Of a DNA stretch of 64,000 nt, positions 20,400 through 39,699 are shown one piece after another. The first letter of the stretch is position 1; each line of letters starts with the position of its first letter. A program made the position numbers and the translations under genes. The stretch covers positions 41,001 to 105,000 of the forward strand of contig JAOPHQ010006592.1 in the NCBI GenBank assembly GCA_030340625.1. Direction: 5' to 3'. Source of the DNA: Merluccius polli (Eukaryota; Chordata; Actinopteri; Gadiformes; Merlucciidae). The notes under the pieces were generated by a model. It was not told the DNA's origin, made no database searches, and saw only the letters and a program-made list of their open reading frames with translations.

Positions 20400-21958
20400 T
20401 TAGGCAGCGTCTTGCCGCACGGCTGGGTCTGGCCACAATGCCTCGTCCACATCACAGGCAATATTTTCCCTTGCCAGACATCGAGGGAAGAAGCGCCTTG
20501 AGTGCCTTATCCATCCCTGAATCGCACCCACAGCAATTTCATCGCATGCCTCTTCCATACCCTGCATTAAAGGAATGCGCACATGGGGCTGCCGGTCGTA
20601 AACCTTCCACCGCCATGCCGAAAAGAACTCTTCTATTGGGTTTAGAAATGGTGAGTATGGTGGGAGGTATTGCACAAGAAACGGTGGGTGGTCAGCAAAC
20701 CAATTTTGGACTGGGGCTGCGCGATGGAAGCTCACGTTGTCCCATACAACAACGTACCGGTTTCTCTGGTGGTCTGCATCATTTATACGTTCTGGTGGGA
20801 TGAGAATGTTGTGGAGTCTGTCCAGAAATGTGAGCATATGGGCTGTGTTATATGGTCCAAGGTTGGCATGACGGTGGAGGACACCATGCGCATTTGAGAT
20901 GGCAGCGCACATTGTGATGTTCCCACCACGTTGGCCAGGAACATCTATAATGGCTCTGTGGCCAATTATGTTTCTTCCCCTTCTTCTAGTCTTTGCCAGG
21001 TTGAATCCTGCCTCGTCTATGAAGATGTACTCATGTGGGATTGCATGAGCATCCATTTCCAGTACTCCCTGAAAACAAAGAACAAAAAGTCAATATGGTG
21101 TTATCCAGTACACTGGAAAACATGTTGTGTGTAATGTACTGTAGTCCATATTGTACTTACATCCACATATGCACGTCTGAGGTCTTTGTTCCTTTGAGAG
21201 TTTCTCTCAAAAGGCACCTTGTAAAGTTGTTTTAGTCGGATGTGGTTTTGTTTGAGAATGCGCGCCAATGTGGACGGACCAACTTGTTGAATGTTATTGA
21301 ATGTGGTGTTGTTTTGGATGATGTGGCTTTGGATCTCACGTAATCTTATTTTGTTATTTGCCAAAACCAAGTTCACGATGGCAGTTTCCTGTTCCCCAGT
21401 GAACAGTCGGCCCCTTCCTCCACCATGGTTGAGTCTCTCAGTCCTTTAGAAAAGTAAAAAAAAAAAAAATATATATATATATATATATACATATATATAT
21501 GTATATATACATATAGGGCTTGGACAATGCAGGCTGAAGATATTTCCCCCACAGTAGAGTAAATTGTACAGGAAACTTGTACAGTTAGTGTATGACATCA
21601 GCCATTCATGAAGTAAATAGGTGTCACCCAACTGATACACTATGACATGGGGTGTACTACATAGTGTGAAAGAAATTCTGGTTACATACCTGTGCTCCAG
21701 TCTAAATGTCCGGATGACAGAGGCGACAGTAAACCGGCTCAAGTTGGGCTGTACTCGCTGTCCAGCTTCATGCATTGTCAGCCCATGGTTGATTACATGA
21801 TCTACTAAGGTTGCCCTGATTTCGTTGGAAAGTTGGTTTCTCCTTTGGCCATGAACTCCTCTACCAGCTCTACCCCTACCTCTCACTCTTCCTCCCCCTC
21901 TCATTCTCGCCCTACCTCGTCCTCTTCCTCTTCCTCGTTCTGCATTGTTGTCTTCCAT
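20400..21958 (-). CDS. DD35E transposase of element B1 (3 exons, 406 aa)
   Basis: Minus-strand exons inferred at 21690-21958, 21161-21443 and 20400-21068. Donors are GTATGT and GTAAGT, the acceptors end AAAG and TCAG, and intron phases (2, then 0) are the same as in transposase A; exon 2 is 283 nt in both. The protein has an RG-rich N terminus (ERGRGRGRGRARMRGGGR), a helix-turn-helix-like domain (NEIRATLVDHVINHGLT), an exon 2 region (LREIQSHIIQNN...), then the catalytic domain with D202 (FIDEAGFN), D294 (VVWDNVSFH) and E330 (LNPIEEFF), spacing 35. No interruption seen. Intron 1 contains an AT microsatellite. B1 and B2 proteins differ at one noted position in exon 3 (Arg in B1, Cys in B2). Confidence 0.9.
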
Positions 21959-21989
21959 TGTTGTTGTAAAAAAGGTGCTCGTCTGTGGT

Positions 21990-21998
21990 CTTTTTATA
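21990..21998 (-). promoter_or_regulatory. Probable TATA box of transposase B1
   Basis: TATAAAAAG on the minus strand, 32-40 bp upstream of the ATG at 21958. The identical box for B2 is at 24174-24182. Confidence 0.6.
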
Positions 21999-22075
21999 GT
22001 GCTTACTTCCTGATTGAAGTGTTAACAATTAAGCATTCAGGTGTTTGGCCAGGTGGCACATATATTTGCAATTTA

Positions 22076-23653
22076 CAGTTTTTTCCAATTGCTAAAACAC
22101 AATTTTGCAAACTAGTGTGGCTTTACCAAAATACTTAACACAATTCACAAAACCACACACCCAAACTGCAAAACACCTCATATAGCCTGCAAAATGAAGC
22201 ACTGCAACCAAAACTACATATTGCATTGTCAAAATCACACTTTTGCACCAAGTGGCACACACGGCATGCATATTACCAGACTTTTGTCCTACCAACTACA
22301 CACTGTTGGGCATAATGTAAAGCACTCTTATCTTTAGTATGCTTGCCATAATACTAAAATAGTTCAACTTGTAGAAAATTCTTCAGATTCTTCATATGCA
22401 CAGAAATATTTCCAGATACACACATGCTGTTGAAACATTTTATTTTCCCCCAAACAGGACAGTGCAACATATGTACAGCAGATATATTTACATATATTGG
22501 AATGAACAAAAATATGCTAAAAAAACAAACAAACAGTAAACCGAAAAAGAAAATTGCAGAAAAAAACATATAGGCAACAAAAATAATTAGGCAGCGTCTT
22601 GCCGCACGGCTGGGTCTGGCCACAATGCCTCGTCCACATCACAGGCAATATTTTCCCTTGCCAGACATCGAGGGAAGAAGCGCCTTGAGTGCCTTATCCA
22701 TCCCTGAATCGCACCCACAGCAATTTCATCGCATGCCTCTTCCATACCCTGCATTAAAGGAATGCACACATGGGGCTGCCGGTCGTAAACCTTCCACCGC
22801 CATGCCGAAAAGAACTCTTCTATTGGGTTTAGAAATGGTGAGTATGGTGGGAGGTATTGCACAAGAAACGGTGGGTGGTCAGCAAACCAATTTTGGACTG
22901 GGGCTGCGCGATGGAAGCTCACGTTGTCCCATACAACAACGTACCGGTTTCTCTGGTGGTCTGCATCATTTATACGTTCTGGTGGGATGAGAATGTTGTG
23001 GAGTCTGTCCAGAAATGTGAGCATATGGGCTGTGTTATATGGTCCAAGGTTGGCATGACGGTGGAGGACACCATGCGCATTTGAGATGGCAGCGCACATT
23101 GTGATGTTCCCACCACGTTGGCCAGGAACATCTATAATGGCTCTGTGGCCAATTATGTTTCTTCCCCTTCTTCTAGTCTTTGCCAGGTTGAATCCTGCCT
23201 CGTCTATGAAGATGTACTCATGTGGGATTGCATGAGCATCCATTTCCAGTACTCCCTGAAAACAAAGAACAAAAAGTCAATATGGTGTTATCCAGTACAC
23301 TGGAAAACATGTTGTGTGTAATGTACTGTAGTCCATATTGTACTTACATCCACATATGCACGTCTGAGGTCTTTGTTCCTTTGAGAGTTTCTCTCAAAAG
23401 GCACCTTGTAAAGTTGTTTTAGTCGGATGTGGTTTTGTTTGAGAATGCGCGCCAATGTGGACGGACCAACTTGTTGAATGTTATTGAATGTGGTGTTGTT
23501 TTGGATGATGTGGCTTTGGATCTCACGTAATCTTATTTTGTTATTTGCCAAAACCAAGTTCACGATGGCAGTTTCCTGTTCCCCAGTGAACAGTCGGCCC
23601 CTTCCTCCACCATGGTTGAGTCTCTCAGTCCTTTAGAAAAGTAAAAAAAAAAA

Positions 23654-23684
<31 letters not shown>

Positions 23685-24514
23685 GTATATATACATATAG
23701 GGCTTGGACAATGCAGGCTGAAGATATTTCCCCCACAGTAGAGTAAATTGTACAGGAAACTTGTACAGTTAGTGTATGACATCAGCCATTCATGAAGTAA
23801 ATAGGTGTCACCCAACTGATACACTATGACATGGGGTGTACTACATAGTGTGAAAGAAATTCTGGTTACATACCTGTGCTCCAGTCTAAATGTCCGGATG
23901 ACAGAGGCGACAGTAAACCGGCTCAAGTTGGGCTGTACTCGCTGTCCAGCTTCATGCATTGTCAGCCCATGGTTGATTACATGATCTACTAAGGTTGCCC
24001 TGATTTCGTTGGAAAGTTGGTTTCTCCTTTGGCCATGAACTCCTCTACCAGCTCTACCCCTACCTCTCACTCTTCCTCCCCCTCTCATTCTCGCCCTACC
24101 TCGTCCTCTTCCTCTTCCTCGTTCTGCATTGTTGTCTTCCATTGTTGTTGTAAAAAAGGTGCTCGTCTGTGGTCTTTTTATAGTGCTTACTTCCTGATTG
24201 AAGTGTTAACAATTAAGCATTCAGGTGTTTGGCCAGGTGGCACATATATTTGCAATTTAACTCATGTGTTGTATTCTGAATGGCAGTGTTTTGAAATGGC
24301 ATTCATGTGTCTTTATGTCAGATTGCTGTGTCTTATGCAGAGAACCGTGCTCAGTGCATTCTAAAAAGAGCCATTTTGAATTGCAAAATGTGTGTAAAGC
24401 AGAAAATGTGTTTAGAGTTTTGGAGACTTGAGAAGAGGTTTTGCTCTTTGTGTGTCAGTTAAAATAATTGTGCTATGCATGTCATTTTAGTGTGTTAGCA
24501 ATCGGAAAAAACTG
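22076..24514 (-). mobile_element. Element B2: autonomous DD35E transposon inserted in B1
   Basis: 2439 bp, TA-flanked (22074-22075, 24515-24516). Same termini as B1. Nearly identical to B1; the noted differences are a few substitutions and a 3-bp change in the intronic A/AT run. The host sequence on either side joins as TTGCAATT-TA-ACTCATGT, which is also the uninterrupted sequence inside B2 itself. Confidence 0.95.
22587..24142 (-). CDS. DD35E transposase of element B2 (3 exons, 406 aa)
   Basis: Exons inferred at 23874-24142, 23348-23630 and 22587-23255, with the same splice sites and phases as in B1. The domain order is also the same: RG-rich N terminus, helix-turn-helix-like region, then a DDE domain with D202, D294 and E330. 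A TATAAAAAG box is at 24174-24182. It carries Cys where B1 has Arg in the segment HVCIPLMQ. That position is outside the catalytic triad, and either state may work. The frame is open throughout. Confidence 0.9.
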
Positions 24515-24908
24515 TAACTCATGTGTTGTATTCTGAATGGCAGTGTTTTGAAATGGCATTCATGTGTCTTTATGTCAGATTGCTGTGTCTTATGCAGAGA
24601 ACCGTGCTCAGTGCATTCTAAAAAGAGCCATTTTGAATTGCAAAATGTGTGTAAAGCAGAAAATGTGTTTAGAGTTTTGGAGACTTGAGAAGAGGTTTTG
24701 CTCTTTGTGTGTCAGTTAAAATAATTGTGCTATGCATGTCATTTTAGTGTGTTAGCAATCGGAAAAAACTGTAACTCAAGTTATCATAACATAAACTCAG
24801 AGACCACACCCTTCTCAAGGGGAAAACACTCAGCCTGAAAACTGTTAACACACCAATCAGAATTGGGGGTCAACAAATAGAGCCTAGATGCTCATGTCCT
24901 TTGGAACA

Positions 24909-25137
24909 ATGGATCCCAACCATGCAGAGGTTGAGAGACAAGAGAGAGGAAGAGCAAGAGGAAGAGGCAGAGGACAGCAAAGACAAGTCATTTCTGATGA
25001 AATCCATGCCACTGTTGTTCATCATGTGGTGGTACATGGGAGGACAATGAAAGAAGCTGGCCAGCTAGTCCAGCCAAACTTACTGTAAGCCGTTTCACAG
25101 TTGCATCCATTGTTCGTACTTTCAGGAGGGAAAACAG
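24909..25137 (+). pseudogene. Element D transposase exon 1 with 5-bp scar
   Basis: From ATG 24909: an RG-rich start (ERQERGRARGRGRGQQRQ), then ISDEIHATVVHHVVVHGRT and LVQPNL, matching exon 1 of A and B. The frame breaks at TACTGTA (25081-25087). Removing five bases restores agreement with B (NLSRFTVAS) and gives the conserved phase-2 donor at 25138 (GTAATT). An exon 2 trace beginning ACTGAGAGGCAGCC follows TTTTTTGCAG near 25290, but the rest is deleted. Confidence 0.85.
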
Positions 25138-25954
25138 GTAATTTGCCTCATTGTCACTATGTATTGTATCACAGTACATGCACAGTAATGTTGTAGTACA
25201 TATAGACTGAATATCCACCGTATGCTGTGTAGTTTTTACTACAGTATACTGTGCCACAGTACACCATAGGTCAGTAATGGTATTTTTTGCAGAACTGAGA
25301 GGCAGCCATCTATTCACGGCAAGTGCTGTGAATAAACCCTATTCTTGACATTTTGGTGGCAGTGTGTTGAATTAATCCCTCCTGTGTGTAACAAACATTA
25401 ATGTAGTCTGTGTTTCGACAGCTTGTGTGTATTGTCTGAGGGGTAAAGACTGACTGGGACCCAGAAGTTAGATGTTTGGACGGTTGGGTGTGAGTTTTTA
25501 AAATTGTGTTTGAAGATTTGAAAAAATGGTGAGTTGTTCCAGGAATTGTGTCTTAGCAATCGAGAAAAACTGTAAGGTATTGACAACAGACTGCACAATT
25601 AGCTAAATGAGTTCAGGCAACTGCGAACTTTGTTCAGCCAATAGGTTTTAGTGTTTTAGCAATTGAGAAAAACTGTAATCAATGACTTGTGTTCTCTATT
25701 TGTATTTGATTGTTGCCACTTGTGTTTACCAGTATGGATGACATGTGCATTAGAGTGCAGAATGTGTTTTGAGAATGAGAATGTGTTTAGAGTTCTGCTG
25801 AAAAGTCGAAGTGAGATCTGCAAATTGTGTTTTACCATGAGAAATGGTTTAAGGTATTGACAACAGACTGCACAATTAGCTAAATGAGTTCAGGCAACTG
25901 CGAACTTTGTTCAGCCAATGGGTTTTAGTGTTTTAGCAATTGAGAAAAACTGTA

Positions 25955-28000
<2,046 letters not shown>

Positions 28001-28049
28001 GGACTTTGAAAAATGAATTAATGTACTCACATCCTCTCTCTCACTCTCT

Positions 28050-28320
<271 letters not shown>

Positions 28321-28732
28321 CACACACACACTGCATCTATTAGGGAATCCCACACAATTTTATTTCTGCTAGTGTTTACATTCCCGTGAAAACTACAAGA
28401 TGGAGTGCAGGGGTTGGGGAGGGTGGCTGGGGGAGGGAGGAGGGGGGGTGACTGGAGGAGAGGGGAGATGGAGGGCAACCAGCGCAAGGGAGGTGAGAAA
28501 GGGAGGGAGGGGATGTGTGTGTGTGTGTGTGTGGGGGGGCAGCTCATTTCCGCTGTGGTGGTGGGGGAGGAGGTGCGTGAAAAGGGTTACGTCGTTTGTG
28601 TGTGACTAACATAAACTTCATAGCTTCTCCTCCTCGGCTCTCCTCTTGCAGCAGCAGCATTCCACCACACCCGTCCTGCTGTCTGACCCCAAGAAGAGGT
28701 GGTCCCCGGGGGAGGGGCTCTGCTAGTCTGTC

Positions 28733-28799
<67 letters not shown>

Positions 28800-28800
28800 G
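28733..28800. repeat. (AGAC)n microsatellite
   Basis: Tetranucleotide AGAC repeat with one AGAT variant. Confidence 0.95.
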
Positions 28801-28849
28801 AGCGAGAGAGAGAGAGTGCGATATAGATGACATGGCCGAGGGGAAATTA

Positions 28850-29796
28850 AGGTGTAACAGCAGCTCATATCAAAAAAGCACAATAGTAATAATAACAATA
28901 ATAAAGTAAGTGACAATATAATGCAATTAAAATAAAATAAAATAAAATATGTACAGAATGTACATTTAAATACAAGTTAGTTAACCTAAAATGTAAACCA
29001 AAAGTTATTACAGTGCAAAAAAACCTTTTCAAGTGTGCAGTATTAATGTGTATTTGTAAAATGTACAGTGAGGACAGCATGTTAACTAACATCCCCCAGT
29101 CTGCCCCTGGTCTCGCCGGTCCAGCCAGCCGGAGGAGGAGTTGCAAAGTCTTAATGCGGCAGGCAGAAAATATGTCCTATAGCGCTCCTTAGTGCAACGT
29201 GGTTGTAACAGTACAACTGCTCCCACTCACCTCCCATGTCTTGGAAGGGTTTGTATTCTGTCCAGACGAGCCATCGTTTGGACAGACGAGTTTTGTGGCT
29301 ATAATTAGTTTAGTATGGAGCCATGGATGGTGTCAGGAGCAAATATTGTTCAAATAGCATTTGAGTGGAAAGATAAGACTTCAAAAGAGTCCATGTTGAA
29401 TCGCCGGAGGCCTAAGGTTGCCGAAGAGTTGATTTCTTGATTTAGAAACATGTGATAAGATATCCACTCCATTTATGGATATGTGCATTTGCCAAAAGCG
29501 TAAGCACCTGTTAAGTTAAAATATTTAACTTTGTTGAATTTGGATCAGCATTTAGCACATACTTCTTTCTTGAGTACCTAGTTGAGACAATGTGGTCATT
29601 GGTTATAATACTGTTTTATGCCTTGTTTGTATGAGAAATGAGAAAGAATAACTCTTTATTTGCTGCGTCGTGTTTTGTTTTGGAAGTCAATTGTATTTGC
29701 TTTTCCCGCACCCCTGCAATACCTGAAACCCATTGGTTGGAAGTCAACTTGTTGTGAGTATATCATGTAAATCCTTCACCATCTGACACACAGACA
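28850..29796. other. Non-coding interval, possibly old repeat
   Basis: The stretch around 29090-29260 resembles the 3' parts of old fish interspersed repeats, but I cannot name the family. Nothing else recognised. Confidence 0.3.
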
Positions 29797-29798
29797 CA

Positions 29799-29892
<94 letters not shown>
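29797..29892. repeat. (AC)n microsatellite
   Basis: Long AC run. Confidence 0.97.
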
Positions 29893-29895
<3 letters not shown>

Positions 29896-30094
29896 TCATA
29901 CCATCAGTACAAAGCTACCTTGTTTCCCTCGAGATAGCTGCCCTGTAGTGTTCATGTCTGACATTTCACATGTAAATGATGGCTTTAATGGTCAAGGTTA
30001 GTTGATCAAATATTGACCAACCCTGAAACACGGAGGCTACGCTTCTAAAGAGCAAATAACTTCCTATTCTCAGAGCCATGTGAAAAAAGGGAAG

Positions 30095-30235
30095 GACATA
30101 TGGGGCAGGAGAGTGCAGTGGTAAGGTGTGTGTTGAACAAGATGCCTTACCCTACCTGCTCCCTACTGCCATGCATGGTATCTATTGGAATCCAAGTTGC
30201 TTTGGATAAAAGCGCCTTTATATGGCTAGTGGAAA
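30095..30235 (+). repeat. Possible degenerate SINE
   Basis: GTGCAGTGGTAAGGTGTGTG resembles a tRNA-derived head, and TTTGGATAAAAGCGCCTTTA is close to the TTGGATAAAAGCGTCTGCTA tail shared by many fish SINE/LINE families. No target duplication found. Confidence 0.4.
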
Positions 30236-31429
30236 AGTACAGCCAGCTGATGCTGACCAACAGCAATGTTGTTTTTAACTTGCTTGTCCATTGTAACCTA
30301 AAGACGTCACCTCGGCCATGTACTCTAAACATGGACCTCAACACAATCATATAAAGTACCAGTAATACCAATGATGCTGCTCATGGGAATTAGTTGTGTG
30401 TGTGAGTGCGTGTGTGTGTGTGTGTGTGTGAGTGTGTGCATGCGTGTGCGTGTGTAGTAAATAAGGTAATAACCTTATAAATAATAACTTTAATACACTT
30501 TTAGTGCAGCTACAGAACCAATGTATCACTTGCCTTTAGCAATTTGGCTCAACATTAAAAATCAAATTGACATTTAAATGCTTATGCTTAAAATGCTCAT
30601 ACTTCACAAGTCATATTAACAAAGCGTTAAAGGCACGAGGCATGACACCTGATGGTATCATTGGAAAGGTTGCACCTTGTTGTTTATATTCTAATAATAT
30701 CCAAACCAGCTTTTGTGACTGTGTGGCTTTTCCATCTATAATAACCATAAAATACACACACAGGGGACCTGGTCTACTTTAAAAAGCAGTGGTCCTCCCA
30801 CTATCACTATTGTCCTGTTTTACTTGACAATTTGTAACATTAGTGAAGCGAGACAAGAGAGAGTGTTTGCTTCATGTTATGATTTTTTTTTGCTGTGATT
30901 GGGTGGGTGGCAGTGTTGTGTATTATATGTACATCCTTTTATAGATATGCAATTGTGTGTGCGTGTCCACCTGGTATTTGTATGCACGTGACTTTGTTTG
31001 TGTACATATTGGTTGGTGACTTTGTGCTCGTGTTCGTGTGTGTGTGTGTGTGTGTATATTGCATACACGGCCGCATGCATGGCATGCCATGACATCACAC
31101 TCTGTTTGACACTGTACAATGAACACTGGTCCAGGCGGCTTGCAAAGGTCAGGGGCCTTGTGTCCCCAAGCTGCAGTGCAAGGCCCGGGACCCCTAGGTA
31201 CCTCGGCACGGTGAGCATCGAGGTTTCAACGCGCGGTCGCAGGGCCGCTCATGGAGGTCACCACACTTTCCCCGAGGCTTTGCGTATACAAATAAACGCT
31301 TACAGATTGTATTTTTATTTTACTTTTATTCTTATCTCTACTCTCTACTCTACTTTCTATATTTAGTTAAGGGTTTTTTGTTTACTGTTTATTTAAGAGT
31401 TCTTATATTGTATCTTTCTATACCTTTTC

Positions 31430-31500
31430 TATTTTTACTAAGGGTTTTGTAAGCTGCTGGAAATTCAATTTCCCTGAGGGAGTCATAAAGTGACGTCTAA
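31430..31500 (+). repeat. Possible LINE/SINE 3' tail
   Basis: AAATTCAATTTCCCTGAGGG followed by AGTCATAAAG resembles common fish LINE 3' ends. Short and degenerate. Confidence 0.3.
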
Positions 31501-31869
31501 GTTTAAGTCTCTCTCTCTCTAAATGGGAATGGGAATACACTGGATGTGAATAAAGAGTGAGTGTGGACTCCCATGACCTATATTACTATATTTAATAACC
31601 ATGGTGAATAAATAAATAGACACAAATATAAAGTGGCACAAATCAGGGGTCATTGCGCCACGCAAGGGCCCCTTACGTGTCTTTCTTCACTTCAGTCTCT
31701 TACCATTTAAAAAAAAAAAAAACTCATTCAGAGAATCGCCCCCCCCCCCCCCCCATTAAGACTTTACATGACCTTAAATTTAGATATGTTACAATCCCTG
31801 TCCGACCTCAAATCTGCGGCCTTTAAAGACGACTAATCTCCATCTTTCCTGCTGTGGATATTCCCTGCG

Positions 31870-32281
31870 CGTATTATTGCAGGTGCAGCCCAGCGTCGAG
31901 GACGCGCACAGGATCCGCGATCCGCGCTCCCGCTCTGACTCTGGCCCCGCCCACTTTCCAACTTTTTTTCTTCTTTTTTTCTTTTTCTTTTTTTAAAGCC
32001 CTCGCCTCCTCTCCATAAGAGCCATTGTTGGGGAAAGTCAGTGCGCGCTTGTTGTCCCGGGCGCACACACGCATCCCATCCCAGCCGCCTCCGTCCGACC
32101 CGCGGTGACAGAGACGCCTGGACGTCGGCTGCAGCGTGTGTGTGTGTGTGTCTTTATGTGTGTGTGTGTGTGTGTGTGTGGAGATTTATTTTTGTGAGTT
32201 TGCCTCAACGACTCAGTGGATACTACGTGTTGGAGCAAAGTGCCTGTGCGCATTCCGGGGGGCTTTGGGTTTCTCAATCAA
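31870..32281 (+). promoter_or_regulatory. Candidate promoter and 5' non-coding exon (perhaps vasorin)
   Basis: CpG-containing, GC-rich block (31870-31960 and 32040-32130) followed by a segment ending TCTCAATCAAG|GTAAGC, a good splice donor at 32281. No open frame of note. The next plausible acceptor on the plus strand with an obvious coding exon is directly before the vasorin ATG (47216), so this may be its 5' UTR exon across a 15-kb intron. That link is inference and needs transcript data. Confidence 0.35.
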
Positions 32282-32320
32282 GGTAAGCTTTTTTTTTTTT
32301 TTTTTTTACCAGCACTGCAC

Positions 32321-39186
<6,866 letters not shown>

Positions 39187-39372
39187 TCTGTCGTGTCGTG
39201 CGCCCCCAATGCAAACACGCACCATGACATATGTATTGGCTTAATGGGTTTCCAGTTTGCATAGTTGTTGCGTGTGTCTTTGTAGGACTCCTGCTCCTTC
39301 GTGGCAGACCGTAAGTAAATACCGCCACACTCTCTGACCTGATACAGGGTTAATGGGGTGACTCCACAGCAG
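39187..39372 (+). repeat. Dispersed repeat, copy 2
   Basis: Related to 5989-6172 (for example GCAAACACGCACCATGACAT, GGACTCCTGCTCCTT and GGTGACTCCACAGCAG). Its left edge CGCACACCTCTG is the uninterrupted form of the site where the MITE at 5640-5980 inserted in the other copy. Confidence 0.8.
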
Positions 39373-39631
39373 GGCTTTAATGATGGACACACACACACAC
39401 GCTTTGTATGTTTGTGTGTGTATGAGTGGGTAGGTGTGTATATGTTTGAGTGCACGCGTGTGTGTGTGTGTGCCCGTGTATGAGAGGCCGAAAGAGAGGT
39501 GTACTTAATAATGTACAGTATTAGTTTATATAGCATGTCTGCACACTTCAGTGGAGATCTACAGAGCAGCTCTGTCTTTACTTGTTCAACCACTCTGCCC
39601 AGAAGGCAGCTTATCTAAGCCAAGCGTAAAG

Positions 39632-39653
39632 CCCCCCCCCCCCCCCCCCCCCC
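39632..39653. repeat. Poly-C run
   Basis: Mononucleotide C tract; length in the assembly may be unreliable. Confidence 0.9.
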
Positions 39654-39699
39654 CACCACCGAACACTGGTCCACAGGTTGTCTCTCAACTCATCTCATC

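Larger units (their letters stand above)
19888..24771 (-). mobile_element. Element B1: autonomous DD35E transposon, split by B2
   Basis: TA-flanked (19886-19887, 24772-24773). The parts are 19888-22073 and 24517-24771. Without B2 it is 2443 bp. The left end is CAGTTTTTTCCAATTGCT and the right end AGCAATCGGAAAAAACTG. The tail 24517-24771 duplicates B2's own tail, which shows that B2 landed inside B1 rather than beside it. Confidence 0.93.
19651..25572 (+). mobile_element. Element D (non-autonomous ITm), split by B1
   Basis: TA-flanked (19649-19650, 25573-25574). The ends are CAGTTTTTCTCGATTGCT at the left and AGCAATCGAGAAAAACTG at the right. Removing B1 (with B2) and one TA leaves 1036 bp. 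It keeps a damaged exon 1 (24909-25137) and a trace of exon 2 near 25293, but no catalytic exon. Confidence 0.88.
18694..25675 (-). mobile_element. Element C3 (shorter C derivative), split by D
   Basis: TA-flanked (18692-18693, 25676-25677). The parts are 18694-19648 and 25575-25675. Without D it is 1058 bp, about 208 bp shorter than C2 because most of the RG-coding exon 1 segment is deleted (junction near 19350). Its pieces join as AGAAATGGTT-TA-AGGTATTG, exactly as in the intact part of C2 near 25854. Confidence 0.9.
17704..25952 (-). mobile_element. Element C2 (non-autonomous ITm), split by C3 and its nested cargo
   Basis: Flanked by TA (17702-17703, 25953-25954). The parts are 17704-18691 and 25678-25952. 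Removing C3 and one TA leaves 1265 bp, the inverted near-twin of C1. The two pieces join as GGTTGTGTT-TA-ATCAATGAC, the same site at which A entered C1. It holds a transposase exon 1 remnant on the minus strand (18199-18579). Confidence 0.9.

Noticed and set aside
20438..23422. Plus-strand frames opposite transposases B1 and B2
   Set aside because: Antisense shadows of the catalytic and second exons; identical in both copies because the elements are.
24260..24773. Simple tandem duplication of a 257-bp unit
   Set aside because: Better explained as the tails of B2 and B1 after B2 inserted in B1; the TA junctions fit exactly.
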